Below are positions 15,753-24,461 of a DNA stretch of 39,075 nucleotides, piece after piece; positions within the stretch are counted from its first letter, which is position 1, and every line of letters starts with the position of its first letter. The translations under genes were made by a program, and so were the position numbers. The DNA comes from Butyrivibrio sp. (GTDB lineage: Bacteria; Bacillota; Clostridia; Lachnospirales; Lachnospiraceae): the NCBI GenBank assembly GCA_015056655.1, contig SVFV01000033.1:1-39075 (forward strand). The letters are read 5' to 3'. The notes under the pieces were generated by a model, which had not been told where the DNA came from, did not search any database, and saw nothing but the letters and a program-made list of their open reading frames with translations.

Positions 15753-17708
15753 ATGATAAGAAAATTCAGAATTGGTAACCCGATTCCTACAGATTCAGTG
15801 GTAAAAGAAATCCCTGTAACACAGGATAACCTTCCTTATTTCGAAAAAAATGATGAAGCGAAGGTGCTGACTTTTTCTCTTAATAAAGAGGATAAAGTTT
15901 ATGGCCTTGGTGAGACTGTCAGAGGAATGAATAAGAGGGGCTGGCTCTATACCAGCAACAATTCTGATGATCCGAATCATACTGAGAACAAGCACTCACT
16001 CTATGCATCACAGAATTTCTTTGTGGTATTTTCAAATGCCAGACAGTTTGGTGTGTATGTAGATACTCCTGGAAAAGTCAGCTTTGACATCGGATATACT
16101 TCATACGATAAGCTTTCCATATCCTTCGAGGATTTTGATGCAGATATCTATAATGTTGAAGGCGAGGGAGTCATGGATATTGTCTCGCAGTTCAGAGGAA
16201 TCATTGGTCGAAGCTATATTCCTCCGAAGTGGGCCTTTGGCTTTGGTCAGAGCAGATGGAGCTACATGACTGCTGATGAAGTCAGAGAAGTCGCTGACAA
16301 ATATCAGGAAGCCGGAATTCCTCTGGATATGATTTATCTTGATATCGACTACATGGAGAGATACAAGGACTTCACCATAGATGAGAACTCTTTCCCTGAG
16401 TTTCCTAAGTTTGTAGAGGAAATGAAGGCGCGCGGCATTCATCTGGTACCTATCATCGATGCAGGCGTGAAAAACGAAGATGGCTACGACGTGTATGAAG
16501 AGGGTGTAGAGAAGGATTACTTTGTTAAGAAAGAAAACGGCGAGAACCTGGTAGCTGCTGTATGGCCCGGAAAGGTTCATTTCCCGGATTTCCTTAATGA
16601 CGAGGCCAGAGCTTGGTTTGGAAACAAGTATAAGGTTCTGATGGATCAGGGTATCGACGGATTCTGGAATGACATGAATGAGCCCGCCATTTTCTATACT
16701 GAGGACCATCTGAACGAAGTTTTTGAAAAGCTGGATGACTATAAGGGGAAGAACCTGGATATTAAGTCCTTCTTCGAATTCAAAGATTTAGTGGGTTCTA
16801 TCGACAATTACCCTGAAGATTACAAGCGTTTCTATCACGATTACAAGGGTATGAAGATAAGACACGATAAGGTGCATAATCTCTTTGGCTACAATATGAC
16901 AAGAGCCGCAGGAGAGGCATTTGAGAAGCTTTCTCCTGATAAGAGAATACTGATGTTCTCAAGATCCTCCTATATCGGAATGCACCGTTATGGCGGAATC
17001 TGGCATGGTGATAATCAGTCCTGGTGGTCACATCTGCTCCTTAATATTCAGCAGATGCCCGCTGTAAATATGTGCGGTTTCCTTTATACAGGTGCGGATA
17101 TTGGCGGATTTGGAAGCGATACTACAGAAGATTTGCTTTTGAGATGGACTGCGTTTGGTATCTTTACGCCTCTTTTCCGCAATCATTCTGCTATGGGCAC
17201 GAGACGCCAGGAATTGTATAGATTTGATGCAGTAGATGTATTCAAGAATTTCGTAAGACTCAGATATGCGCTGATTCCATATTTGTACTCTGAGTTTATG
17301 AAGGCTGCACTTGGTGATAAGATGTTGTTTAAGCCTTTATGCTTTGAATATAAGGATGAAAGAAGCGCACAGGTAGAAGATCAGCTGCTTCTTGGAGAAA
17401 GCATCATGTTAGCTCCGGTTTATACACAGAATGCTTCAGGTCGTTATGTATATCTGCCTGAGGACATGAAGCTGGTACGTTTCCACGCCTTCGATGACTA
17501 TGATGAAGAGGTGATGAGCGCTGGCGATCACTATGTAAAGGCGGAGCTCAATGAAATCCTGGTATTTGTTCGCAAAGGACGTGTACTGCCACTTGCTAAG
17601 CCAGAGAATGGAATCAATACCAAGGATAGTGATATGTCATTTATTTGCTACGAAGCGGATCCTGATTCCTACGAGCTTTATACTGATGATGGAATAAGCC
17701 GTATCTGA
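15753..17708 (+). CDS. GH31 alpha-glucosidase
   Basis: A 651-residue GH31 enzyme. The N-terminal beta domain is followed by the barrel with the nucleophile region GFWNDMNEPAIF (Asp near residue 305) and the acid/base region RYGGIWHGDNQSWW (Asp near residue 418). Other landmarks are GADIGGFG and RNHSAMGTRRQE. There is no signal peptide, so it works in the cytoplasm and can release glucose from maltodextrins made available by the importer and GH13 enzyme at 3.5-9.5 kb; alpha-xylosidase activity cannot be excluded without tests. GGAGG at 15740-15744 fixes ATG 15753; an in-frame TTG at 15738 overlaps this site. It is about 50 bp after the previous gene. Confidence 0.92.
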   Translation: MIRKFRIGNPIPTDSVVKEIPVTQDNLPYFEKNDEAKVLTFSLNKEDKVYGLGETVRGMNKRGWLYTSNNSDDPNHTENKHSLYASQNFFVVFSNARQFGVYVDTPGKVSFDIGYTSYDKLSISFEDFDADIYNVEGEGVMDIVSQFRGIIGRSYIPPKWAFGFGQSRWSYMTADEVREVADKYQEAGIPLDMIYLDIDYMERYKDFTIDENSFPEFPKFVEEMKARGIHLVPIIDAGVKNEDGYDVYEEGVEKDYFVKKENGENLVAAVWPGKVHFPDFLNDEARAWFGNKYKVLMDQGIDGFWNDMNEPAIFYTEDHLNEVFEKLDDYKGKNLDIKSFFEFKDLVGSIDNYPEDYKRFYHDYKGMKIRHDKVHNLFGYNMTRAAGEAFEKLSPDKRILMFSRSSYIGMHRYGGIWHGDNQSWWSHLLLNIQQMPAVNMCGFLYTGADIGGFGSDTTEDLLLRWTAFGIFTPLFRNHSAMGTRRQELYRFDAVDVFKNFVRLRYALIPYLYSEFMKAALGDKMLFKPLCFEYKDERSAQVEDQLLLGESIMLAPVYTQNASGRYVYLPEDMKLVRFHAFDDYDEEVMSAGDHYVKAELNEILVFVRKGRVLPLAKPENGINTKDSDMSFICYEADPDSYELYTDDGISRI

Positions 17709-17731
17709 ATGTCTGAAAATGGAGGAAATGC

Positions 17732-18514
17732 ATGGTCATAGCACAATACTTTGTAGAATTGATTTTTTATAGCTTTCTAGGGTGGATCTGGGAATCTATT
17801 TACTGCTCCGCAAAAGAAAAAAAGTGGGCAGACAGAGGATTTCTGTTTGGGCCGATATGCCCGATTTATGGTTCCTGTGTCGTAGTAGCTTCAATAGCTT
17901 TTCGTTTTATACCATGGCTTTCTGATCAAACATTCCCTGTATGGGGCATCTTTATCGTATGTGCTATAGGAAGTGCCATTGCAGAGTTCTCCACATCCTG
18001 GGTTTTGGAAAAACGATTCCACGCAAGATGGTGGGACTATAGCAAAGTGCCGCTTAATCTGCAGGGAAGAATCTGCCTTCCTGTCAGTGTGGCATTTGGA
18101 ATCGCAGGAATACTTGTTGTGAAGTATCTCATTCCATATATAAATGGTTTGCACAGTCAGATAAATCCATTGTTCTACGAAGTAACAGCAATAATATTTG
18201 CAATGGGCTTTGGCGCAGATTTTGCTCTTACCGAAGCAAGTCTTTCTGCATTGCTTAAAGATGTTGAAAGATTCCACGAGGAATTCAATATTCAGGCACA
18301 GCAGAACTATGAAAGAGTATCCAGAATATTTGCCACAAGGCTTTCCTTTAACCAGAAACGTATTCTTAAGAATATCGTAAGACTTACAGCTGAAAAGAAT
18401 AAGACTTTAATTCAGAATGCTAGTAAACAGGCACTTGTAGCGAATTTGAAGGAAATTCTTAGAAAAGAAAAACAGACTTACAGGAGTAATAGACATGAGC
18501 GAAATGAAAATTGA
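17732..18514 (+). CDS. Integral membrane protein, putative ABC-transporter type IV (CmpB-like)
   Basis: A 260-residue protein with about five membrane helices in residues 1-170 and a basic cytoplasmic tail. The conserved start, FFYSFLGWIWESIYCSAKEKKWADRGFLFGP in pattern (here FYSFLGWIWESIYC and RGFLFGPICPIYG), together with WWDYSKVPLNLQGRICL, is typical of the family annotated as putative ABC-transporter type IV (PF06541), which is common in Firmicutes and of unknown role. GGAGG (17722-17726) precedes the ATG. It overlaps the next gene by 20 bp, so the pair is translationally coupled. It follows GH31 by 23 bp. Confidence 0.85.
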   Translation: MVIAQYFVELIFYSFLGWIWESIYCSAKEKKWADRGFLFGPICPIYGSCVVVASIAFRFIPWLSDQTFPVWGIFIVCAIGSAIAEFSTSWVLEKRFHARWWDYSKVPLNLQGRICLPVSVAFGIAGILVVKYLIPYINGLHSQINPLFYEVTAIIFAMGFGADFALTEASLSALLKDVERFHEEFNIQAQQNYERVSRIFATRLSFNQKRILKNIVRLTAEKNKTLIQNASKQALVANLKEILRKEKQTYRSNRHERNEN

Positions 18515-19172
18515 AGATATAATGGCTGACCTTTTCAAGCGTGAAAAGAACGATAAACTTGAAAGATATAGACATCTCAACAAATTCGTCAAAAAAGGCC
18601 AGATTCTTTTTACTGGTTCATCCCTGATGGAGCAGTTTCCAATTAATGAAATTGCAATGACTAATGGTATTGATGCAATTATCTACAATCGTGGTATTGG
18701 CGGGTACACTATCCCGGAAATGCTTGATGCAATGGATGAACAGATATTTGCACTTGAACCATCAAAAATTTTCATCAATATCGGAACAAATGACATAAGT
18801 CGTGAAGATGAAACTATTGAAATGCTGATAGATGATTACAGAAAAGTACTCCTTCAGATAAAAGAAAGACTTCCCAAAGCCAAAGTATATATGATGGCTT
18901 ACTATCCGGTAAATGTAAGTGTTGCCGAAAATCAGCCATGGCAGGGTGCAAAAAGAGCAGCAGAGCTGCGACTTCAAAGACTTGATAAAGCTAACGCTGC
19001 TGTAAAGGAACTCGCCGCTGAGTTTGGGTATTTCTTCATAGACGTGAACGATGGACTTACTGATGAGAGCGGACAGACCAAGGCAGAGTATTCCATAGAC
19101 GGCATACACATGTGGTCAGATGCCTATGAAATTGTGTTTAATAACATGAAGGAATATTTAAATCTTTTATAA
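18495..19172 (+). CDS. SGNH/GDSL-family hydrolase
   Basis: A 225-residue cytoplasmic-looking protein of the SGNH hydrolase fold. Block I is LFTGSSLMEQ (Ser nucleophile), block II NRGIGGYT (Gly), block III NIGTNDIS (Asn) and block V DGIHMW (Asp and His). Members act as esterases, lipases or carbohydrate acetylesterases; the substrate is unknown here. In a strain with several glycoside hydrolases a deacetylating role on sugars is plausible (inference). AGGAGT (18481-18486) precedes the start inside the previous gene. The 3' end overlaps by 6 bp with the end of a convergent small gene. Confidence 0.88.
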   Translation: MSEMKIEDIMADLFKREKNDKLERYRHLNKFVKKGQILFTGSSLMEQFPINEIAMTNGIDAIIYNRGIGGYTIPEMLDAMDEQIFALEPSKIFINIGTNDISREDETIEMLIDDYRKVLLQIKERLPKAKVYMMAYYPVNVSVAENQPWQGAKRAAELRLQRLDKANAAVKELAAEFGYFFIDVNDGLTDESGQTKAEYSIDGIHMWSDAYEIVFNNMKEYLNLL

Positions 19173-19403
19173 CCCTTTAAAACGTTTTGAAAGATACAGA
19201 GATAAAAATACCAGTCCCAAGGTCTCTGTTACATGATGAATAGTGGATGTCCAGATAAGGTCATCCAGCATATCGGGGCTTGATATATTTTGTTTATTAA
19301 GGAAAAGCCGGATTCCACCTTCGAACAGAGCAGTACAGATTTTGGTGACAGCAGTCATCATTATGGCAATAGACAGGATATGCTTTTTGATATTTATGTA
19401 CAT
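19167..19403 (-). CDS. Small membrane protein of unknown function
   Basis: A 78-residue protein with two hydrophobic segments (about residues 8-32 and 50-72) and a basic end KRFKGL. No family is recognised. ATG at 19403 is chosen because GGAGGGG lies just upstream (complement of 19406-19412); an upstream in-frame ATG at 19415 would bury that site. The stop overlaps the SGNH gene end by 6 bp in convergent orientation. It is divergent from the helicase gene at 19460, sharing a 56-bp intergenic region. Confidence 0.65.
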   Translation of the reverse strand: MYINIKKHILSIAIMMTAVTKICTALFEGGIRLFLNKQNISSPDMLDDLIWTSTIHHVTETLGLVFLSLYLSKRFKGL

Positions 19404-19459
19404 TTTCCCCTCCATTAGTACATCATAGCTATATCATATCACAGACTTAAGAGTAAAGA

Positions 19460-21616
19460 ATGAACGACACAGAGTTTTTTGAAAGATATTTAAGACATTT
19501 AAGCAGCCAGCAGCTAGACGCTGTAAGAACAATAGACGGCCCTGTCCTGCTTCTGGCAGTCCCCGGGAGCGGTAAAACCACTGTTCTTGTGAACAGACTA
19601 GGATACATGCTCTATTGTAAAGGAATTGATCCGCAGCATGTGCTTACTCTGACTTACACAGTTGCAGCGACAAAAGACATGGCTGAGAGATTTAAGGTAA
19701 TATTTGGCGAGGATATATCGTATTCGCTGGAATTCAGGACAATAAACGGTATATGTGCAAAGATTATCCAGCATTACGGCAGGCTCATAGGCAAAAAAGC
19801 CTATGAGCTTGTGACAGATGAAAAGCTGACAGGAAAGATTCTTACGGACATTTTTATAAAATTGAAGAAGGATTATCCCACAGAAAGCGATATTAAGGGT
19901 GTTAGGACGATCATAACATATTGCAAAAACATGATGCTCACAAATGATGAGATAAAAAAGCTCGATCATGACGTGGACATAGATATATTGCCGTTATACG
20001 AGGCATACAATGAGGAGCTTAAAAGGCGCGGTCTTATGGACTATGATGACCAGATGATCTACGCCTACAGGATGCTCAAAGGTTCGCCTGACCTCCTTCA
20101 GTTCTATAAGGATAAATACAGGTATATTTGTGTAGATGAGGCTCAGGACACCTCTAAAATCCAGCATATGATAATAAGCCTTCTAGCGGGAGAAAACGGG
20201 AACCTTTTCATGGTTGGTGATGAAGACCAGAGTATATATGGATTCAGGGCTGCATACCCCGAGGCACTCCTAAATTTTGAAAAGGACCACCCCGGTGCGA
20301 AGGTTCTTGTAATGGACCAGAACTTCAGATCAAATGCTGCGATAGTATCAGCGGCTGATGATTTTATCAGACATAATGATATGCGCCATGACAAGCACAT
20401 GCAGGCTACACGCGAGAAATCATCCGACATAAACTACATTCAGCTTAACAGTAGGAAAAATCAGTATAACTACCTGGCTAAGGTGGTGGCTGATCTAAAA
20501 AATCAGACAGCGATTTTATACAGAGACAATGAAAGCATCATTCCACTCGTGGATATCCTTGAAAGACAGGGATTGTCTTATCGTATAAGAAATGCGGATA
20601 TGGCCTTTTTCACACACAGGGTTATCATGGATATAGAAAGCATAATAAAGTTCTGCATGGATCCCTATGACGAAGAGAGCTTCATGAAGATATACTTTAA
20701 ATGCCAGACATATCTTAAAAAGGCCCAAGCGGAGAGATTATGCAGGCTTGCCTCCAATTCGGAGCTTCCGATTCTCGATGCAGTAGAAGAAACCGAGATA
20801 CTGAATGCTCATGTGAAGGCAAAATGCAGATCTCTTAGAACACACCTTGCAAATATGAGGTACGAGCCTCCATTCAAGGCGCTCAACAGAATTGAGCATT
20901 ACATGGGATATGGCGAATATCTGGAGAACAACCACATAGATTCAAATAAGCTTTTTATTCTGAAGATGATAGCTGGAAATGAGGAGACAATAGACGGCTT
21001 CATGAGGAGACTGTCTGAGCTGCAGACTATCTTTAGAGATAAAGAGCCTGACTATAGCTCAAAGGCCATCCTTTCAACCATACATTCAAGTAAGGGACTT
21101 GAATATGACGAAGTTTACCTTATGGATGCCTGTGATGGAGTTTTCCCAAGCAAAGTTATAGGAATCAAGCAGTTTGCTGACAAACAGGAGCTTAGGGATT
21201 TTGAGGAGGAACGACGGATTTTCTATGTTGGTATGACGAGAGCGAAGAATAAGCTAAACATACTTACATATAATGATGAGGATTCTACTTTTGTAAGCGA
21301 GATATCTTCAGTGCCTTCGAAGGACAGTAAAATAGAGCAGACACCAGAAAAGAAGCGCTCCAAGGCGTCAGTAAAGAAGATGCTTCGAACAAATAACTAT
21401 GCAAAAAGACCTGTAGCTACAAAGGTTGCCGAGTATCCAACAGAGCTTGTAATAGGCCAACAGGTTTCACAGCCCAAATATGGTCGCGGAGTTATTACCG
21501 ATGTTGATGTGGATGAATTTGACATCCCTACTAAATTTTCAGTGGAATTTGAGGACGGAATAGAGCATAAGTTTATGTATCCTTTCGCCTTCGAAACCGG
21601 TATGAAGCTTTTGTAA
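19460..21616 (+). CDS. UvrD/PcrA-like superfamily 1 DNA helicase
   Basis: A 718-residue SF1A helicase. Motifs are in order: Q motif SSQQLDAV, Walker A VPGSGKTTVLVNR (about residues 33-45), TYTVAATKDM (Ia), CVDEAQDTSKIQ (II), GDEDQSIYGFRAA (III), DQNFRSN (IV), STIHSSKGLEYDEVYLMD (V) and ERRIFYVGMTRAKNKL (VI). Residues about 660-718 form a PcrA-like tudor-type tail (GQQVSQPKYGRGVITDV). It unwinds DNA 3' to 5' in repair or replication restart. It is slightly shorter than PcrA (about 740). The start is supported by only a weak AAGAGTAAAG. It leads a tight run of genes to 22505. Confidence 0.92.
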   Translation: MNDTEFFERYLRHLSSQQLDAVRTIDGPVLLLAVPGSGKTTVLVNRLGYMLYCKGIDPQHVLTLTYTVAATKDMAERFKVIFGEDISYSLEFRTINGICAKIIQHYGRLIGKKAYELVTDEKLTGKILTDIFIKLKKDYPTESDIKGVRTIITYCKNMMLTNDEIKKLDHDVDIDILPLYEAYNEELKRRGLMDYDDQMIYAYRMLKGSPDLLQFYKDKYRYICVDEAQDTSKIQHMIISLLAGENGNLFMVGDEDQSIYGFRAAYPEALLNFEKDHPGAKVLVMDQNFRSNAAIVSAADDFIRHNDMRHDKHMQATREKSSDINYIQLNSRKNQYNYLAKVVADLKNQTAILYRDNESIIPLVDILERQGLSYRIRNADMAFFTHRVIMDIESIIKFCMDPYDEESFMKIYFKCQTYLKKAQAERLCRLASNSELPILDAVEETEILNAHVKAKCRSLRTHLANMRYEPPFKALNRIEHYMGYGEYLENNHIDSNKLFILKMIAGNEETIDGFMRRLSELQTIFRDKEPDYSSKAILSTIHSSKGLEYDEVYLMDACDGVFPSKVIGIKQFADKQELRDFEEERRIFYVGMTRAKNKLNILTYNDEDSTFVSEISSVPSKDSKIEQTPEKKRSKASVKKMLRTNNYAKRPVATKVAEYPTELVIGQQVSQPKYGRGVITDVDVDEFDIPTKFSVEFEDGIEHKFMYPFAFETGMKLL

Positions 21617-21622
21617 ATATGA

Positions 21623-22018
21623 ATGGTGAAAATGATGAAGAAAGATACTTTTGGAATCAATGTAAAAAAGTGGTGCAATGAGCATGAGGAGGCAGTTTTA
21701 TCAGATCTTTCCGAAGGAAAAGTTTCGTCGGATTTAATAGAGCTGCATGAAAAGAAGCTTAAATGGCTTCAGCACGAACGCCTCATTCACCTGATTGTAA
21801 CAGTTATGACCGTTATAATTGAACTATTTGTACTTGATCTGACTCTGCTTCATCCGGAATTAGGGATATATCCAGTATTTTTCATGCTGTTATTTACAAT
21901 ATTGCTGGCTTTTTATTTTTTCCATTACTTTTTCCTGGAAAATACCGTTCAGCGTTGGTACAAACTGGCAGAAGAGCTGCGAAATAAGTGCCAAAGGAAG
22001 GATAATAATGATCAATAA
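21623..22018 (+). CDS. Two-helix membrane protein of unknown function
   Basis: A 131-residue protein with a charged N-terminal helix rich in Glu and Lys (residues about 10-55), two membrane helices (about 58-78 and 82-106) and a basic tail. No family is recognised. Several in-frame ATG codons (21623, 21632, 21635) are possible; the signal GGTGA (21625-21629) would favour 21635, so the N-terminus is uncertain by four residues. It starts 6 bp after the helicase and overlaps the HAD gene by 11 bp, so it is part of the same operon. Confidence 0.7.
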   Translation: MVKMMKKDTFGINVKKWCNEHEEAVLSDLSEGKVSSDLIELHEKKLKWLQHERLIHLIVTVMTVIIELFVLDLTLLHPELGIYPVFFMLLFTILLAFYFFHYFFLENTVQRWYKLAEELRNKCQRKDNNDQ

Positions 22019-22505
22019 GATATGGGAACTATTACACAAGGAAGATACTGTTGTCTTCTTCGATATAGATGGAACACTCACAAGCTACAACTACGGTGAG
22101 TACCACGCACATCATGAATTGGATTTCACTCCGGAGTTCAGGGACGTAAATATCTATGCTGATTGCAGACGATTAAAGCCTATTTATGACTATATTAAGG
22201 GCCATGACATGGATAGGATATTCTGTATTTCAAGAGAACCTCATGGGCATGAATCCTGGAAATCAGAGATGGTTGAGAGGCTTTACGGCATTCCGGCTTC
22301 CCACTGTTACTATACATTAGAAGCATCCGAGAAGCCGGGAATTGTCACAGATGTTGTAAATCGCCTGTTCCCTGACATGGAGCCAAACCAGGTAATATGC
22401 ATGGATGATAATGATGAAACACTCGGCATGTATATGAAAGAAACACCGTTTTGCACCGCTCATCCCATGATATTTATGGAATACTTGGAAGATTATTCCA
22501 AATAA
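22008..22505 (+). CDS. HAD-superfamily hydrolase
   Basis: A 165-residue protein with HAD motif I FFDIDGTLTSYN (nucleophile and acid/base Asp, about residues 17-28). Motif II is likely FCISREP (Ser), and motif IV is CMDDNDETLG, with two Asp. No signal peptide. Such proteins dephosphorylate sugar phosphates, nucleotides or other small molecules; the substrate cannot be predicted. AAAGGAAGG (21993-22001) in the end of the preceding gene supports the start. The 3' end overlaps a decayed acetyltransferase fragment on the opposite strand. Confidence 0.85.
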   Translation: MINKIWELLHKEDTVVFFDIDGTLTSYNYGEYHAHHELDFTPEFRDVNIYADCRRLKPIYDYIKGHDMDRIFCISREPHGHESWKSEMVERLYGIPASHCYYTLEASEKPGIVTDVVNRLFPDMEPNQVICMDDNDETLGMYMKETPFCTAHPMIFMEYLEDYSK

Positions 22506-22646
22506 GCTTTTCAGAGTGGGAGATTGAGCCACCAAAATCGTCATCAAAGTAGCAATAATGCTCAGCTCCATGCTTCTCATAAAGCTTGCGGGCGTTATTG
22601 TTGCCGCGGACAATGCAGATACTTAGGCCAGACAGGACAATGTAAA
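22474..22646 (-). pseudogene. C-terminal remnant of a GNAT acetyltransferase
   Basis: On the minus strand a frame without a start codon reads LSICIVRGNNNARKLYEKHG, then AEHYCYFDDDFGGSISHSEK and LIWNNL, stopping at 22474. The NNNARKLYEKHGA part is the classical acetyl-CoA-binding end of GNAT proteins (N..A..LYEK.GF). Only the last 50 or so residues survive, and the reading runs without a start codon into the beginning of the plus-strand phosphoesterase gene. The remnant overlaps the end of the HAD gene. It explains most of the 154-bp space between the two genes. Confidence 0.65.
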
Positions 22647-22659
22647 GAGAGGGATTTAA

Positions 22660-23172
22660 ATGAACATGTGCAAATTGCTTGTAATATCAGATTCGCATGG
22701 CTATTCAAACTTTGCTCGTAAAGCTATAAAAAAGGAATATCCCTTTGATATTCTTGTCCACTGCGGAGATGTACAGGGATCAATAAGCTCTATCGTAGAT
22801 GATGAATTATCCTATGATGTGAGAGTTGTCAGAGGAAACTGCGACTTTGGAAATAACCTGCCTAAAGAGGAAGAATTTAAAGCCGGCTTCATCAAGGTAT
22901 GGTTAACTCATGGAAATGACTACAACGTCAAATACGAGGAAGATTTAAAAACCTTGAAAACAGCTGCGATCAGAAATAATGCTGATCTGGTTCTCTTTGG
23001 TCACAGCCACTTCGCAGAAATAGTAAGAGATGAAGAAACCGGCATTTTCTTCGTTAACCCCGGAAGCATCTGCTATCCACAGGTTAGTGGCGATAAAGCT
23101 ACTTATGCAGTAATTACTGTAACTGATGATTACGACATTATTCCGGAGATAAAAGAAGTAGAAGACAACTGA
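22660..23172 (+). CDS. YfcE-type metallophosphoesterase
   Basis: A 170-residue phosphodiesterase of the YfcE/MJ0936 group of calcineurin-like enzymes. Metal-binding motifs are in order: VISDSHG (DxH), HCGDVQG (GD), VRGNCDFG (GNxD), LTHGND (H) and FGHSHFAE (GHxH). It cuts phosphodiester bonds using two metal ions; the natural substrate is unknown. AAAGAGAGGG (22645-22654) supports the ATG. It is followed by a strong terminator at 23218. Two further metallophosphoesterases lie within 6 kb (26019 and 28144). Confidence 0.9.
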   Translation: MNMCKLLVISDSHGYSNFARKAIKKEYPFDILVHCGDVQGSISSIVDDELSYDVRVVRGNCDFGNNLPKEEEFKAGFIKVWLTHGNDYNVKYEEDLKTLKTAAIRNNADLVLFGHSHFAEIVRDEETGIFFVNPGSICYPQVSGDKATYAVITVTDDYDIIPEIKEVEDN

Positions 23173-23217
23173 CTCTAAGCAACGTCATTGGAACTTACAA
23201 AATAAAAATCAGTGCAG

Positions 23218-23260
23218 AACTGACCGTTTCTAGTGCAAGAAGCGGTCAGTTTCATTATTG
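23218..23260 (+). terminator. Rho-independent terminator after the phosphoesterase gene
   Basis: AACTGACCG (23218-23226) pairs perfectly with CGGTCAGTT (23243-23251), the stem extends with TTTCT/AGAA, and TTCATTATT follows. It lies 46 bp past the stop. Confidence 0.75.
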
Positions 23261-23293
23261 GGTTTACATTATTTTCAAAAGGAGGTCGATAAT

Positions 23294-23491
23294 ATGGAGA
23301 ATGAAAGAAACATATTCAAACCAATTTTAGAAAGCAAACTGTTTCCCATTTCCATGGGGCTTCTTTGTTGGATGATATTTGGGCTTTCTTTGCACGATTG
23401 GTTACTTGGCTTCTGTTTAGGATTCCAGTGGGCCATAGTATTTGGGCTCTATGAAAAGGGAAATCAAAAAAAACAGGAAGAAAATAAATAA
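23294..23491 (+). CDS. Small two-helix membrane protein
   Basis: A 65-residue protein with two hydrophobic segments (FPISMGLLCWMIFGLSL and LLGFCLGFQWAIVFGLY) and a Lys/Glu/Gln-rich tail. No family recognised. The ATG at 23294 is fixed by AAAGGAGG (23278-23285); an open frame extending upstream to 23258 lies across this site. It is followed at 37 bp by another small membrane protein gene of similar layout, so the two may work together. Confidence 0.65.
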   Translation: MENERNIFKPILESKLFPISMGLLCWMIFGLSLHDWLLGFCLGFQWAIVFGLYEKGNQKKQEENK

Positions 23492-23528
23492 TTATCTTTA
23501 TTTGGAATAATGAAGGGAGTGTTGAGGA

Positions 23529-23708
23529 ATGAAAATAGAGATTTCGAAGGTATCTGCCCTTGCAGCAGTTTTGTTTTATGTTACATCGGTATTTCAAATA
23601 GCAGACAATCATATTATTTTAGGCGTTTTGTTCTTTGTATCAGGATCATGTTTCGCAACACAGGCACATCTTTATAGCAAAAAAGAAAAAAGTGAAAAAG
23701 AAAGTTAA
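23529..23708 (+). CDS. Small two-helix membrane protein, 59 residues
   Basis: A frame from ATG 23529 encodes MKIEISKVSALAAVLFYVTS followed by a second hydrophobic segment (IILGVLFFVSGSCFATQ) and a Lys/Glu tail ending KKEKSEKES. Length, two helices and charged tail resemble the protein encoded just upstream. GAAGGGAG (23512-23519) with a further GAGGA (23524-23528) precede the ATG. The stop is directly followed by a strong terminator, which supports it as the last gene of a two-gene unit. No known family. Confidence 0.6.
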   Translation: MKIEISKVSALAAVLFYVTSVFQIADNHIILGVLFFVSGSCFATQAHLYSKKEKSEKES

Positions 23709-23709
23709 A

Positions 23710-23765
23710 AAACAGGCTCTGTTCCATCATATTAGTGAAACAGAGCCTGTTTGTATATAAATTTT
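23710..23765 (+). terminator. Terminator, strong hairpin shared with 37611
   Basis: AACAGGCTCTGTT (23711-23723) pairs perfectly with AACAGAGCCTGTT (23739-23751), starting two bases after the small gene's stop. A T-rich stretch follows (TTTGTATATAAATTTTTT). The first 17 bases of the element are identical to 37610-37626. Confidence 0.8.
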
Positions 23766-24002
23766 TTCGCTAACTGTTATTGTAGTTTTTAGACTATAGA
23801 ACAACTGCAGTAAGTTCTATGCAGAAGCTGATGGTAACAAGTATTATTCTGAAACTTATTCATTCTGGACTGATTGAGATAATCATATATTTTCAATTGT
23901 ATATGCATAAAACAGGGGAATTGATATTTATACTTCAACTGTCGTTTTTTCCTGACTGTTAAGAACCCATAATACGATTTCCATACCCAATAATCCCCAA
24001 TA

Positions 24003-24461
24003 TCATTTATATGTTTTTTTCTTTTTCATGAAATCCTGTATACCAACTATGGCAGTTCCAGGGACGATAAGTAAAGCAAAAATAACGTACATGACAATTG
24101 CATCTATTGCACTGTCCGCATACCAAGGTCCATATGTATTTATAAGGACATGAGCAGCAACTGGAATTAGGTATATCATAAGTGCTGCAAATGGTTGCAA
24201 TAGGTCATGTACATGTCTTACTACGAAGATAAGCGCTCCCCATGTAAAGAAGAAATAGAACACATCAAACAGGTAACATTCAAAGGGCATCGGTTCTCTG
24301 AAATGTACTGAAATTCCAAAGTGGATCATGTTTGTATTAAATAGTCTGTTTTCTGTAAATGCTGCTACGAATAGTATGAGAGATGTCACTCCGCATATTA
24401 TTGTCAGTATCCAGAACAGACTTAGCTTTTTAGTTTTCTTGTTACTTTTCTTTTTTGACAT
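24003..24461 (-). CDS. Four-helix membrane protein of unknown function
   Basis: A 152-residue protein with a Lys-rich N-terminus (MSKKKSNKKTKK) and about four membrane helices (near residues 14-34, 64-83, 88-108 and 116-140), ending in KKKKTYK. The positive ends suggest both termini are cytoplasmic. No family recognised. AAGGAA (complement of about 24467-24472) supports the start. It is alone on the minus strand between two plus-strand groups; the 240 bp beyond its stop (23766-24002) hold no gene that I can see. Confidence 0.65.
   Translation of the reverse strand: MSKKKSNKKTKKLSLFWILTIICGVTSLILFVAAFTENRLFNTNMIHFGISVHFREPMPFECYLFDVFYFFFTWGALIFVVRHVHDLLQPFAALMIYLIPVAAHVLINTYGPWYADSAIDAIVMYVIFALLIVPGTAIVGIQDFMKKKKTYK

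Noticed and set aside
16101..16709. Minus-strand open frame of about 200 codons inside the GH31 gene
   Set aside because: It is antisense to a strongly conserved catalytic region, has no ribosome site and no recognisable domain.
17891..18277. Minus-strand open frame in the CmpB-like gene
   Set aside because: Cys/Lys/Tyr-rich composition typical of a shadow frame; the plus frame has clear helices and coupling.
22524..22721. Plus-strand open frame between HAD and phosphoesterase genes
   Set aside because: Composition is not protein-like and the opposite strand carries a clear GNAT remnant.
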